Shown here: positions 1 through 5,216 of the stretch, piece by piece
How the letters are laid out: each line of letters opens with the position of its first letter
Position numbering within the stretch: position 1 is the first letter of the stretch
Source: Clostridia bacterium
GTDB lineage: Bacteria > Bacillota > DSM-521 > Neomoorellales > Neomoorellaceae
DNA: 5,216 nt
Reading direction: 5' to 3'
Assembly: GCA_030445875.1 (NCBI GenBank)
Contig: JASUSX010000152.1
Coordinates: 1 to 5,216 of the forward strand
Program-made: the position numbers and the translations under genes
The notes under the pieces: generated by a model
Told to the model about the DNA's origin: nothing
The model's database searches: none
What the model saw: the letters and a program-made list of their open reading frames with translations, nothing else

Positions 1-161
1 TGGAGCCGGGCTGCCTCCCGGGCCCAGAACTCCTCCGCCTTTTCACCTTCCTTATATATGCTGGCATCCCTGGCATTGGCAGTGGCGGCAAAGGCCTGTG
101 ATGGTGGGAAGGTACGGTTTTCTTTTAAGAGCGCTTCGATGGTCCTGGCTTCTATACCCAT
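1..161 (-). CDS. acsA: Acetyl-CoA synthetase (AMP-forming), N-terminal fragment, runs off left edge
   Basis: Reading the minus strand from the ATG at 161-159 gives 53 uninterrupted codons to the window edge, so this is a partial gene with its 5' end in view. The protein starts MGIEARTIEALLKENRTFPP, followed by a segment with 'AFAATANARDASIY' and then 'EEFWAREAARL'. This pattern (FPPS..FAA.AN..D.SIY......FWA..A) is the N-terminal cap region of AMP-forming acetyl-CoA synthetases, which convert acetate, ATP and CoA to acetyl-CoA in the cytoplasm. The start is supported by a minus-strand GGGAGGG-type ribosome site at about 175-169, 7 bases before the ATG, and an in-frame stop (189-191) closes the frame upstream. 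The catalytic AMP-binding core lies outside the window, so the substrate (acetate or another short acid such as propionate) cannot be settled here. It is transcribed divergently from acpS. Family call from recognised motif; not confirmed by search. Confidence 0.78.
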   Translation of the reverse strand, partial: MGIEARTIEALLKENRTFPPSQAFAATANARDASIYKEGEKAEEFWAREAARL

Positions 162-202
162 GGGTTTTCCCTCCCTTTCCTTGTATTTCTATCTTAGACG
201 GG

Positions 203-225
203 AAAGCCCAAAAAAGAAAGGCTTT
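203..225. repeat. Inverted repeat in the acsA leader
   Basis: AAAGCC at 203-208 is repeated as its exact reverse complement GGCTTT at 220-225, separated by an 11-base A-rich spacer. It lies 42-64 bases upstream of the acsA start codon on the minus strand. It could be a leader hairpin or a protein-binding site. A 6-base arm with an 11-base spacer can arise by chance, so the functional reading is weak. Confidence 0.3.
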
Positions 226-332
226 TACCGCCAAAGGTCGCCGGGCAGAAGCTAATGGTCAGCAGGCAGGCTTAAATTGCTTTGCGAAAAAGGTAACAAA
301 AGTAAATTGCACTTCACAGAAGGGAAACTACT

Positions 333-369
333 TTCGAACATAAGGAGGTTTTTGCCCCTTATTGCCGAA
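333..369 (+). promoter_or_regulatory. Leader hairpin sequestering a perfect Shine-Dalgarno sequence upstream of acpS
   Basis: TAAGGAGGT at 341-349 is a full nine-base complement of the usual 16S rRNA 3' tail, yet no long gene starts after it. Bases 340-348 can pair with 355-362 (ATAAGG + GG with CCCCTTAT, one bulged A at 346, loop TTTTTG). An outer TTCG (333-336) / CGAA (366-369) stem lies across a small internal loop. A minimal frame, TTG at 352 to TAA at 370-372 (six codons), sits just behind the site. No T-run follows, so it is not a terminator. The pairing is visible; a regulatory role for acpS, 48 bases downstream, is inference. Confidence 0.4.
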
Positions 370-416
370 TAAAGTTAAGGGGGATTAAGTAAGGGATAAA
401 TGGTTAGGATGGAGTT

Positions 417-839
417 ATGGTAAGCGCTGGCATTGACATCATTGAAATAGAACGCCTGGAAAGGGCCGTTAAGCGTCACCCCCGTTTGCTGGCCAGGCTG
501 TTTACAGCTGCGGAACAGGAATACTGTCTCAGCCGCAAGCAATCGGGCGCCTCCCTGGCTGCTCGTTTTGCCGCCAAGGAGGCGGTAATGAAGGCCCTGG
601 GGGATGGGGCGGGTCGCTGCGCCTTCCGGGAGATCGAGATTGCCCGTGCCGGGGAGGGGCCACCCCGGGTGGTCCTTTACGGCCAGGCCAGGCAACTTGC
701 CCGGGAGCTGGGGGCCGGGGAGATCACGGTCAGCCTTTCCCATTGCCGGGCCTACGCTACTGCCGTAGCTATCATTCACTTTTATAATGGCGCGACCAGC
801 GCCCGGAGGGAACCTGCTCCACCCCCAGCAGCGGGTTGA
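417..839 (+). CDS. acpS: Holo-[acyl-carrier-protein] synthase
   Basis: AcpS transfers 4'-phosphopantetheine from CoA to the conserved serine of apo-ACP, which fatty-acid synthesis requires; it is a small cytoplasmic Mg-dependent enzyme. The 140-residue product opens with MVSAGIDIIEIERLE, containing the metal-binding Asp7. FAAKEAVMKALG (51-62) carries the metal-ligand Glu55, and SLSHCRAYATA (106-116) is the conserved C-terminal motif. The start is fixed by AGGATGGAG at 406-414 and by an in-frame stop at 405-407. Bacterial AcpS proteins are usually near 120-126 residues. The excess here is a Pro/Ala/Arg-rich tail after about residue 124 (ending REPAPPPAAG), which looks like a low-complexity extension. 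It is the first gene of the plus-strand housekeeping block, and its position upstream of alr is typical of Firmicutes. Identification is secure. Confidence 0.96.
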   Translation: MVSAGIDIIEIERLERAVKRHPRLLARLFTAAEQEYCLSRKQSGASLAARFAAKEAVMKALGDGAGRCAFREIEIARAGEGPPRVVLYGQARQLARELGAGEITVSLSHCRAYATAVAIIHFYNGATSARREPAPPPAAG

Positions 840-858
840 CATTAACACCCATTTTTAG

Positions 859-891
859 CCGAAGCCTATTTTCGGAGCCACCCCTGGTGGC
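859..891 (+). repeat. Two tandem hairpins in the acpS-nnr gap
   Basis: The 105-base gap (840-944) contains two perfect adjacent inverted repeats. The first is CCGAA (859-863) / TTCGG (871-875) with a 7-base loop. One base later comes GCCACC (877-882) / GGTGGC (886-891) with a CCT loop. Neither is followed by a T-run on the plus strand, so they do not form an ordinary intrinsic terminator. They could be a transcript-stabilising, processing or attenuating structure in the acpS-nnr message. I could not match the segment to any riboswitch class I know. Confidence 0.45.
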
Positions 892-944
892 ACACCGTCG
901 TCAGCGAACGGGAGAAATGAGAGCAGGTAGGGGAGGGGGAAATA

Positions 945-2513
945 ATGCACCTGGTAACAGCCGCCGAGATGGGCCAACTGGACCGGCTGGCCACCAGCGA
1001 ATACCTGGTGCCCGGCATCGTCCTCATGGAAAACGCGGGCTTGCGGGTGGTGGAGTCCATTCGCCGCCACTTTCAGGAGCGTCTACAGAACCGCCGGGTA
1101 TTAATCTTCTGCGGTAAGGGCAACAACGGCGGCGACGGTCTGGTGGTGGGCCGCCACCTCTTAAACCAGGGGGTAGAGGTCAAGGTTTTTCTCCTGGCCC
1201 GGCCGGAAGACCTGCGGGGTGATGCCCGCACCAATCTGGAGATATACCAGCGCATGGGTGGCCGTCTCTTTCCCCTCCTGGGGGAGAGCCACCTGCAGCG
1301 GGCTGACATCGCCCTCCTGTACGCCGACCTGGTGGTCGACGCCATCTTCGGTACCGGCTTCAAAGGGGCGGCCATGGGCCTGCCGGCAGCAGTCATTAAT
1401 ATGATCAACAAAGCCCACCGGGATACAGTGGCCGTAGACCTGCCCTCCGGCCTGGAAGCCGATACGGGCCGGGCCTTTGGCCCCTGCATCCAGGCTACCT
1501 GGACCGTAACCTTCGCCCTGCCCAAACTGGGTCTGGTCGTAGAACCAGGGGCTACCTTTGCCGGCCGCCTGGAGGTGGCCGATATCGGCATCCCCAGGAA
1601 GCTGGTGGACAGCCAGCACTTTAACCTGCACCTGCTGACCCCGGAGTGGTGCCTGGACCACAGGCCAGGGCGCGAGGTCAGCGGCCACAAAGGCCTTTAC
1701 GGTCATGTCCTGGCCGTGGGGGGGTCCCCGGGGCTTACCGGCGCCATTACCCTGGCGGCCACGGCGGCCTTGCGGGCCGGGGCAGGACTGGTGACGGCGG
1801 CCGTCCCCCGGGGGTTACAGGGGATCCTGGAGATGAAGACGACGGAGGTTATGACCTGCCCCCTGCCGGAAACACCGGGTGGCTCTTTGAGCCGTGACGC
1901 CCTGGACCCTATCCTGGAACGCCTGGCTGGGGGATGCAATGTCCTGGCCCTGGGTCCCGGCCTCTCCCGGGACCCGGCCACCATGGAACTGGTTAAGGAA
2001 CTCCTGCCCCGCCTGCAGGGGCCGGCGGTTGTCGATGCTGACGCCTTAAATGCCCTGGCCACGGATACCAGCATCCTGACTGGCGATCACGCTCCCCTGG
2101 TCCTGACCCCCCACCCGGGGGAGATGGCCCGCCTGCTGGGGACCACGGCCGCCCGGGTCCAGGAAGACCGGCTGGAGGTAGCCAGAAAATACGCCCGGGA
2201 GTGGCAGGCGGTCCTCCTTTTGAAGGGGGCGCGGACCATTATTGCCTGGCCGGACGGGCAGGCCTATATCAACCCCACCGGCAATCCCGGTATGGCCACC
2301 GCTGGCAGCGGCGACGTTCTGACAGGGATAGTTGCCGGCCTTATGGCCCAGGGGCTGGAGCCGGGGGTGGCCGCCGCCCTGGGGGCCTACTGGCATGGGG
2401 CGGCCGGGGATGCGGCTGCCAGGCAGAAGGGCCAGTATAGCCTCCTGGCCGGGGATATAATCGACTTTTTGGGGGTGGCTTTTGGTGTCACGGCCGGTAT
2501 GGGCCGAGATTGA
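945..2513 (+). CDS. nnr: Bifunctional NAD(P)HX epimerase / ADP-dependent NAD(P)HX dehydratase
   Basis: This 522-residue protein repairs hydrated NADH/NADPH (NADHX, NADPHX): the N-terminal domain interconverts the R and S epimers, and the C-terminal domain dehydrates the S form using ADP. The N-terminal YjeF_N domain (about 1-220) shows GKGNNGGDG (57-65), [10 protein letters not shown] (132-141) and [11 protein letters not shown] (165-175). The C-terminal ribokinase-like domain (about 245-515) shows [20 protein letters not shown] (247-266), VVDADALN (362-369), [13 protein letters not shown] (387-399) and [16 protein letters not shown] (447-462), with the catalytic-type Asp457. This is the fused form, as in E. 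coli YjeF/Nnr. The ATG at 945 has GGAGG at 932-936, 8 bases upstream. The 3' end overlaps alr by about 30 bases, which implies co-transcription and probably translational coupling. Nothing in the motifs looks damaged. Confidence 0.96.
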   Translation: MHLVTAAEMGQLDRLATSEYLVPGIVLMENAGLRVVESIRRHFQERLQNRRVLIFCGKGNNGGDGLVVGRHLLNQGVEVKVFLLARPEDLRGDARTNLEIYQRMGGRLFPLLGESHLQRADIALLYADLVVDAIFGTGFKGAAMGLPAAVINMINKAHRDTVAVDLPSGLEADTGRAFGPCIQATWTVTFALPKLGLVVEPGATFAGRLEVADIGIPRKLVDSQHFNLHLLTPEWCLDHRPGREVSGHKGLYGHVLAVGGSPGLTGAITLAATAALRAGAGLVTAAVPRGLQGILEMKTTEVMTCPLPETPGGSLSRDALDPILERLAGGCNVLALGPGLSRDPATMELVKELLPRLQGPAVVDADALNALATDTSILTGDHAPLVLTPHPGEMARLLGTTAARVQEDRLEVARKYAREWQAVLLLKGARTIIAWPDGQAYINPTGNPGMATAGSGDVLTGIVAGLMAQGLEPGVAAALGAYWHGAAGDAAARQKGQYSLLAGDIIDFLGVAFGVTAGMGRD

Positions 2514-3606
2514 TTTAGATGCTATCGCTTATAATGTCTGCGCCATGAAAAGATTATTGGCGCCGCAAACGGAGATCATGGCGGTGGTCAAAGCCAACGC
2601 TTACGGCCACGGTGCCGTCCCGGTAGCCAGGACAGCCCTGGCCAACGGCGTTACCTGGCTGGGGGTAGCCACCCTGGATGAAGCGCTGGCCTTAAGGCGG
2701 GAAGGGATTACCGCCCCCCTCCTTATTCTGGGCTACACCCCCCCGGAGGATGCCGGGCGGGTGGTGGCCGCCGGTATATCCCAGACAGTTTTTACCCTGG
2801 AGCAGGCCCGGTGCTTGAGTGACGCAGCGCAAGCTGCCGGCACCCGGGCGCGCCTGCACCTGAAAATCGATACCGGCATGGGCCGCCTGGGGTTTTTGCC
2901 GGACCAGGCGGTGGCAGCGATCCCGGCTATAGCCCGGATGCCCCATGTTAGCCTGGAGGGTATCTTTACCCATTTTGCTGCTGCTGATGCCGCCGATAAA
3001 AGCTATACCAGGCGGCAATTATCTTTATTTCAGCGGGTCATCACGGAGCTGGAGCAGCAGGGCATTACCTTTCCCTGGCGCCACGCCGCCAACAGCGGGG
3101 CCATAATCGACCTGCCGGAAACCTATTTCAACCTGGTACGGGCGGGCATTATCCTTTACGGCCACTATCCCTCCTCGGAGGTGCAGCAGGGGCGCCTGAA
3201 CCTGCGTCCGGCTATGACGCTAAAGACCAGGATCGTCCTGGTGAAAGAGGTGCCGGCCGGGACCTATATCAGCTACGGGTGTACCTACCGTACTACGGGG
3301 CCGGCCCGGATAGCCACGTTACCAGTGGGTTATGCCGACGGCTATTCCCGCCTGCTTTCCAACCGGGCCGAAGTATTGATCCGCGGCCGGCGGGCATCGG
3401 TCATTGGCCGCATATGTATGGACCAGTGTATGATAGATGTAACTGCTGTACCGGAGGCCAGAGCCGGTGATGAAGTCGTCCTCTTCGGCTGCCAGGGGGG
3501 GAAAACCCTGCCAGTGGAAGAGGTAGCCGCCTGGATGGGGACCATTAACTATGAAATCCTGTGCCTGGTATCCGGGCGAGTGCCGCGGGTATATAGCCGG
3601 AGTTAA
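2482..3606 (+). CDS. alr: Alanine racemase (PLP-dependent)
   Basis: Alr interconverts L- and D-alanine, supplying D-Ala for peptidoglycan; it is a cytoplasmic fold-type III PLP homodimer. With a TTG start the protein is 374 residues, a normal family length. Visible signatures are [11 protein letters not shown] (34-44) with PLP-binding Lys37, DTGMGRLGF (130-138) with the PLP-contacting Arg135, HAANSG (201-206), ISYGCTY (263-269) with the second catalytic base Tyr265, [10 protein letters not shown] (311-320) and INYEI (355-359). No ATG is available: an in-frame stop at 2458-2460 leaves TTG at 2482 or GTG at 2485. The GGGGGTGG ribosome site at 2471-2478 is compatible with either (about 6 or 9 bases from its core), so the first codon is uncertain by one. 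The start lies inside nnr in another frame. D-Ala for the spore cortex or cell wall is the expected use. Confidence 0.96.
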   Translation: MVSRPVWAEIDLDAIAYNVCAMKRLLAPQTEIMAVVKANAYGHGAVPVARTALANGVTWLGVATLDEALALRREGITAPLLILGYTPPEDAGRVVAAGISQTVFTLEQARCLSDAAQAAGTRARLHLKIDTGMGRLGFLPDQAVAAIPAIARMPHVSLEGIFTHFAAADAADKSYTRRQLSLFQRVITELEQQGITFPWRHAANSGAIIDLPETYFNLVRAGIILYGHYPSSEVQQGRLNLRPAMTLKTRIVLVKEVPAGTYISYGCTYRTTGPARIATLPVGYADGYSRLLSNRAEVLIRGRRASVIGRICMDQCMIDVTAVPEARAGDEVVLFGCQGGKTLPVEEVAAWMGTINYEILCLVSGRVPRVYSRS

Positions 3607-3614
3607 AAAATGGC

Positions 3615-3628
3615 CGCCTGAAAAGGCG
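3615..3628. repeat. GNRA-capped hairpin just after alr
   Basis: CGCCT (3615-3619) and AGGCG (3624-3628) form a perfect 5-bp stem closed by a GAAA tetraloop. Flanking GGCC (3612-3615) and GGCC (3635-3638) could pair alternatively. On the plus strand no T-run follows, so it is not a canonical terminator for alr. On the minus strand the stem is followed by GCCA and six Ts, but no minus-strand gene runs into it. It may be an mRNA 3'-end stabiliser. Confidence 0.35.
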
Positions 3629-3638
3629 CTTCTCGGCC

Positions 3639-3667
3639 TTGCACTGGTAATCCTTTACCGCTATAAT
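3639..3667 (+). promoter_or_regulatory. Sigma-A-type promoter of the mazEF operon
   Basis: The -35 box TTGCAC (3639-3644) lies exactly 17 bases from a perfect -10 box TATAAT (3662-3667). Transcription would start around 3674, giving a leader of about 84 bases before the mazE start. This is the best vegetative promoter in the window. It shows that mazEF can be expressed independently of the upstream acpS-nnr-alr block. Confidence 0.75.
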
Positions 3668-3675
3668 TGGTTATA
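3646..3675. promoter_or_regulatory. Pair of palindromes inside the mazEF promoter, candidate operator
   Basis: Two inverted repeats with identical geometry (5-base arm, 4-base spacer, 5-base arm) overlap the promoter. GGTAAtcctTTACC at 3646-3659 fills the -35/-10 spacer. TATAAttggTTATA at 3662-3675 covers the -10 box and likely start site. Their centres are 16 bases apart. Such placement suits repression by a dimeric ribbon-helix-helix protein, and the MazE product made from this promoter is one. The arm sequences of the two palindromes differ and the second is AT-rich, so one shared binding protein is not assured. Confidence 0.4.
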
Positions 3676-3757
3676 TCGTGGTTGCAATATTGTATGTGGC
3701 GCCTGTACTGCCCTCCAACCTCCCACTTCTCATAACTAATTTAGGGGGTGCCTGTTC

Positions 3758-4033
3758 TTGCCGGGTGTCAAACGGATCATGATCAGTCTGCCGGAGAGCC
3801 TTCTGGCCGAGGTTGATGGCCTGGCGACCCTGGAAAGGCGTAATCGCAGTGAATTTATTCGGGAAGCAATGAAACTATATATTACCGAACGCAAGCGCCG
3901 CAGCATCCGGGAGCAGATGAAACGGGGCTACCAGGAAATGGCGCCAATCAATTTGGCCCTTGCGGTGGAAAACTATGATCTAGAAAACGAAGCGCAAAAA
4001 TACTACGATGACAGGCTGGCGGAGTGTAAATAA
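3758..4033 (+). CDS. mazE: MazE/EndoAI-type antitoxin, ribbon-helix-helix family
   Basis: The 91-residue protein matches the Bacillus EndoAI (NdoAI) type of antitoxin, not the AbrB-fold MazE of E. coli. The N-terminus [20 protein letters not shown] forms the RHH beta strand (about 5-12) and first helix. [18 protein letters not shown] (27-44) is the second helix with the usual N-x-SEFI turn. The C-terminal part, with [16 protein letters not shown] (56-71), is the segment that in this family binds across MazF and blocks its RNA site. The start is TTG at 3758, supported by AGGGGGTG at 3743-3750; the next ATG (3779) would remove the DNA-binding strand. It precedes mazF with a single base between stop and start, the standard antitoxin-first order. 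Likely roles are neutralising MazF and possibly binding its own promoter. Confidence 0.93.
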   Translation: MPGVKRIMISLPESLLAEVDGLATLERRNRSEFIREAMKLYITERKRRSIREQMKRGYQEMAPINLALAVENYDLENEAQKYYDDRLAECK

Positions 4034-4034
4034 G

Positions 4035-4385
4035 ATGCTAGTACGCCGTGGTGACGTCTTCTATGCTCACTTAAACCCCGTGGTCGGTTCCGAGCAAGGC
4101 GGGACCCGACCGGTACTTATCATCCAGAATGACATCGGCAACCAGTTCAGCCCCACCACTATTATAGCCGCTATTACCTCCCAGATTGCCAAAGCCAAGC
4201 TGCCCACCCATGTGGAGATCAGTGCTACCAGAAGCGGCCTGGAGCGGGATTCAGTTATCCTCCTGGAACAAATCCGTACTATTGACAAAAGCCGTCTCAA
4301 ACAAAAGGTAGCCGTCCTGGACGAAGAAACCCTGGAGAAGGTTAACCGGGCCATTGAGATCAGCCTTGGTTTAATAGAGCTTTAA
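4035..4385 (+). CDS. mazF: MazF/EndoA toxin, sequence-specific mRNA interferase
   Basis: With the ATG at 4035 the protein is 116 residues, the length I recall for Bacillus EndoA (NdoA). A longer frame from 4008 would overlap mazE and add a non-conserved N-terminus, so I reject it. MazF is a cytoplasmic dimeric endoribonuclease of the PemK/Kid fold that cuts single-stranded RNA at a short motif. [20 protein letters not shown] (4-23), [13 protein letters not shown] (24-36), AAITSQI (45-51), LPTHVEI (56-62) and [14 protein letters not shown] (72-85) follow the family closely. The active-site pair Arg25 and Thr48 is intact at the same numbering, so the toxin should be functional. GGAG at 4021-4024 serves as ribosome site. 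Cleavage preference is probably UACAU as in Bacillus, by family inference only. It is co-transcribed with mazE. Confidence 0.96.
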   Translation: MLVRRGDVFYAHLNPVVGSEQGGTRPVLIIQNDIGNQFSPTTIIAAITSQIAKAKLPTHVEISATRSGLERDSVILLEQIRTIDKSRLKQKVAVLDEETLEKVNRAIEISLGLIEL

Positions 4386-4417
4386 CCCGGTGGGAAAACA
4401 GATGGTGGAGGAGGCCT

Positions 4418-5131
4418 ATGGGGGTACCACGGATTGGCATTACTTGTGACCTGGAGGCCGGCCGGGAACGAGCCTTTGTGCGGTCCGCTTACCTCCAGGC
4501 TATCGTGGCTGCCGGGGGCCTGCCGGTGCTCCTGCCACCGGTTAAGCCGGAGCTAGCAGCAGGCTATTTGCCTCTAGTTGATGGTTTGCTCCTCACAGGT
4601 GGCGGTGATATCGAGCCATCTTTTTTTAACGCCCGGCCGGTGGCTAACCTGGTTAAAGTCCTGCCAGAACGGGATGCCTTCGATCTGGCCCTCACCCGGG
4701 CGGCCCTGGCGGGCGGGCGGCCGATCCTGGCCATTTGCCGGGGCATCCAGGTCTTAAATGTTGCTGCCGGCGGCGACCTGTACCAGGACATTAAGGCCGA
4801 AGTCCCGGGGGCTTTGGAACATAGCCAGACCGGCCCCCGGGCAGAAACAAGCCACGGGATAGAGGTTATCTCCGGCACCAGGCTGGCGGCCGTTTTAGGC
4901 CCCGGGGCGCGGGTCAATAGCCTGCACCACCAGGCAGTCCGCCGGGTGGGGCAGGGCCTGAAGATAAGCGCTGTGGCCCCGGATGGGGTCATCGAGGCCC
5001 TGGAGGCGGAAGGCAGGGTGGCCGTAATGGGTGTCCAGTGGCACCCGGAGGACTTGCGCCTGGTCGACCGGCGCCAAGGAAATCTTTTCCAATATTTTGT
5101 CGAGCAAGCGAGGGGGGTAACGCTTTCTTAA
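4418..5131 (+). CDS. Peptidase C26 / gamma-glutamyl-gamma-aminobutyrate hydrolase-like protein
   Basis: The 237-residue protein is a class-I glutamine-amidotransferase-fold hydrolase related to E. coli PuuD, which removes the gamma-glutamyl group from gamma-Glu-GABA in putrescine breakdown. Motifs in order are PRIGITCDLE (4-13), LLLTGGGDIEPSFF (57-70), PILAICRGIQVLNVAAGGDL (102-121) with nucleophile Cys107, VNSLHHQAV (166-174) and VMGVQWHPE (203-211) with catalytic-type His209 and Glu211. The triad is complete and the length is close to the family norm. A GGAGGAGG ribosome site at 4407-4414 supports the ATG at 4418. It starts 32 bases after mazF with no terminator between, so it probably shares that transcript. 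No other putrescine or polyamine gene is present, so the true substrate (gamma-Glu-GABA, another gamma-glutamyl amide or peptide) is open. I therefore give no gene symbol. Confidence 0.88.
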   Translation: MGVPRIGITCDLEAGRERAFVRSAYLQAIVAAGGLPVLLPPVKPELAAGYLPLVDGLLLTGGGDIEPSFFNARPVANLVKVLPERDAFDLALTRAALAGGRPILAICRGIQVLNVAAGGDLYQDIKAEVPGALEHSQTGPRAETSHGIEVISGTRLAAVLGPGARVNSLHHQAVRRVGQGLKISAVAPDGVIEALEAEGRVAVMGVQWHPEDLRLVDRRQGNLFQYFVEQARGVTLS

Positions 5132-5141
5132 ACATTTTTTT
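5106..5141 (+). terminator. Weak terminator-like element at the end of the C26 gene
   Basis: AAGCG (5106-5110) and CGCTT (5121-5125) can pair across a 10-base loop, and a run of seven Ts follows at 5135-5141. The stem is short, overlaps the last codons, and is separated from the T-run by nine bases, so this is at best a poor intrinsic terminator. Confidence 0.25.
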
Positions 5142-5150
5142 CCACCGATT

Positions 5151-5180
5151 GCAGGAAATTGGTCATCGGTTGTCGAACTA
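5151..5180 (+). promoter_or_regulatory. Sigma-H-like promoter for the gene beyond the right edge
   Basis: GCAGGAAAT (5151-5159) fits the sigma-H -35 consensus RnAGGAWWW at every position. After a 12-base spacer, GTCGAACTA (5172-5180) fits the -10 consensus RnnGAATWW except for C in place of T at 5178. Sigma-H drives transition-state and early sporulation genes in spore-forming Firmicutes. The match is read from the sequence; function is inferred from the Bacillus consensus as I recall it. Confidence 0.45.
5171..5177 (+). promoter_or_regulatory. Candidate Spo0A box
   Basis: TGTCGAA is an exact match to the Spo0A-binding consensus TGNCGAA, and it overlaps the -10 region of the sigma-H-like promoter. 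A 7-base site is common by chance; its position within a promoter, not its sequence alone, makes it worth recording. Confidence 0.4.
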
Positions 5181-5199
5181 ATATCATGACAAATAAGCC

Positions 5200-5205
5200 G
5201 GGAGG
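5200..5205 (+). promoter_or_regulatory. Ribosome binding site of a gene starting at or past the right edge
   Basis: GGGAGG at 5200-5205 is a strong Shine-Dalgarno sequence. No ATG, GTG or TTG is complete in the 11 bases that follow, so the start codon would be at 5216 or just outside the window. Nothing can be said about the product. Confidence 0.5.
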
Positions 5206-5216
5206 CGAAGAGCGGA

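Larger units (their letters stand above)
162..416. promoter_or_regulatory. Divergent intergenic region between acsA and acpS
   Basis: This 255-base stretch holds no gene I can support; the short open frames across it have no family-like sequence. It must contain the start signals for both flanking genes. Visible elements are an inverted repeat in the acsA leader (203-225), an 8-base direct repeat spaced 30 bases apart (273-280 and 303-310), and a hairpin with a perfect Shine-Dalgarno sequence (333-369). A weak minus-strand promoter candidate for acsA is TTGTTA, 17 bases, TTTAAG (about 299-271, 4 of 6 matches in each box). I do not see a convincing sigma-A promoter for acpS. Confidence 0.6.

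Noticed and set aside
284..300. Possible catabolite-responsive (cre-like) element between acsA and acpS
   Set aside because: The stretch TTGCG...GTAACAA only loosely resembles the consensus; spacing and the central CG are wrong.
58..343. Plus-strand frames of 65 and 81 codons at the left end
   Set aside because: They overlap the acsA start antisense and continue into non-coding DNA, with no good ribosome site or family-like sequence.
375..848. 157-codon minus-strand frame over acpS
   Set aside because: It lies entirely antisense to a well-identified gene, has no ribosome site or recognisable domain, and its composition is that of a shadow frame.
836..864. Perfect TTGACA (836-841) as a -35 box for nnr
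   Set aside because: No reasonable -10 box lies 16-18 bases downstream (the position reads CCGAAG), so it is probably a chance match at the acpS stop codon.
1073..1706. Long minus-strand open frames inside nnr
   Set aside because: They are antisense shadows of a GC-rich gene; their translations are Arg/Pro/Gly-rich with no family motifs, while the plus-strand frame has complete Nnr motifs.
3612..3638. Intrinsic terminator for alr
   Set aside because: The stem is only 5 bp and no T-run follows on the plus strand; the A-run is on the wrong side, so it would act only on minus-strand transcription, where no gene exists.
4008..4034. Upstream in-frame ATG that would give MazF nine extra residues and overlap mazE
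   Set aside because: The added residues are not part of the MazF family start; the ATG at 4035 gives the normal 116-residue protein with Arg25 and Thr48 at the expected numbering, and GGAG lies at a usable distance.
3758..5131. Absence of the MazF target TACAT from the mazEF-hydrolase transcript as evidence of self-protection
   Set aside because: I see no TACAT in this stretch, but in GC-rich DNA of this length only about one or fewer is expected, so the absence is uninformative.

Overview
The window is GC-rich chromosomal DNA from a Gram-positive, spore-forming-type Firmicute. Protein wording and gene order point to a thermophilic clostridial lineage such as Moorella. That genus call is made from memory of family sequences, not from a search. 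The core block acpS - nnr - alr - mazE - mazF is the Firmicute arrangement known from Bacillus (acpS ... alr-ndoAI-ndoA), with a bifunctional NAD(P)HX repair gene between acpS and alr.

Layout. Positions 1-161 (minus strand) hold the first 53 codons of a divergent gene that reads as an AMP-forming acetyl-CoA synthetase; it runs off the left edge. Positions 162-416 are a divergent intergenic region with a hairpin containing a perfect Shine-Dalgarno sequence, a direct repeat and an inverted repeat. Then, all on the plus strand, come acpS (417-839), a 105-base gap with two tandem hairpins, nnrE-nnrD (945-2513), alr (about 2482-3606, overlapping nnr), a 151-base gap with a very good sigma-A promoter, mazE (3758-4033), mazF (4035-4385) and a class-I glutamine-amidotransferase-like gamma-glutamyl hydrolase (4418-5131). 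The last 85 bases look like the promoter and leader of a gene that begins at or just past the right edge; they carry a near-consensus sigma-H promoter overlapped by a Spo0A box.

How the genes fit together. AcpS activates acyl carrier protein for lipid synthesis, Nnr repairs damaged (hydrated) NADH/NADPH, and Alr supplies D-alanine for peptidoglycan. These are housekeeping genes with tight spacing and one overlap. MazE/MazF is a chromosomal type II toxin-antitoxin pair with the key toxin residues intact (Arg25, Thr48). It has its own promoter, and palindromes sit inside that promoter. The C26-family hydrolase follows mazF by 32 bases and probably shares its transcript.

No mobile element, CRISPR array, tRNA or rRNA is visible. 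The coding content is well-known families; the less ordinary signals are in the intergenic regions.
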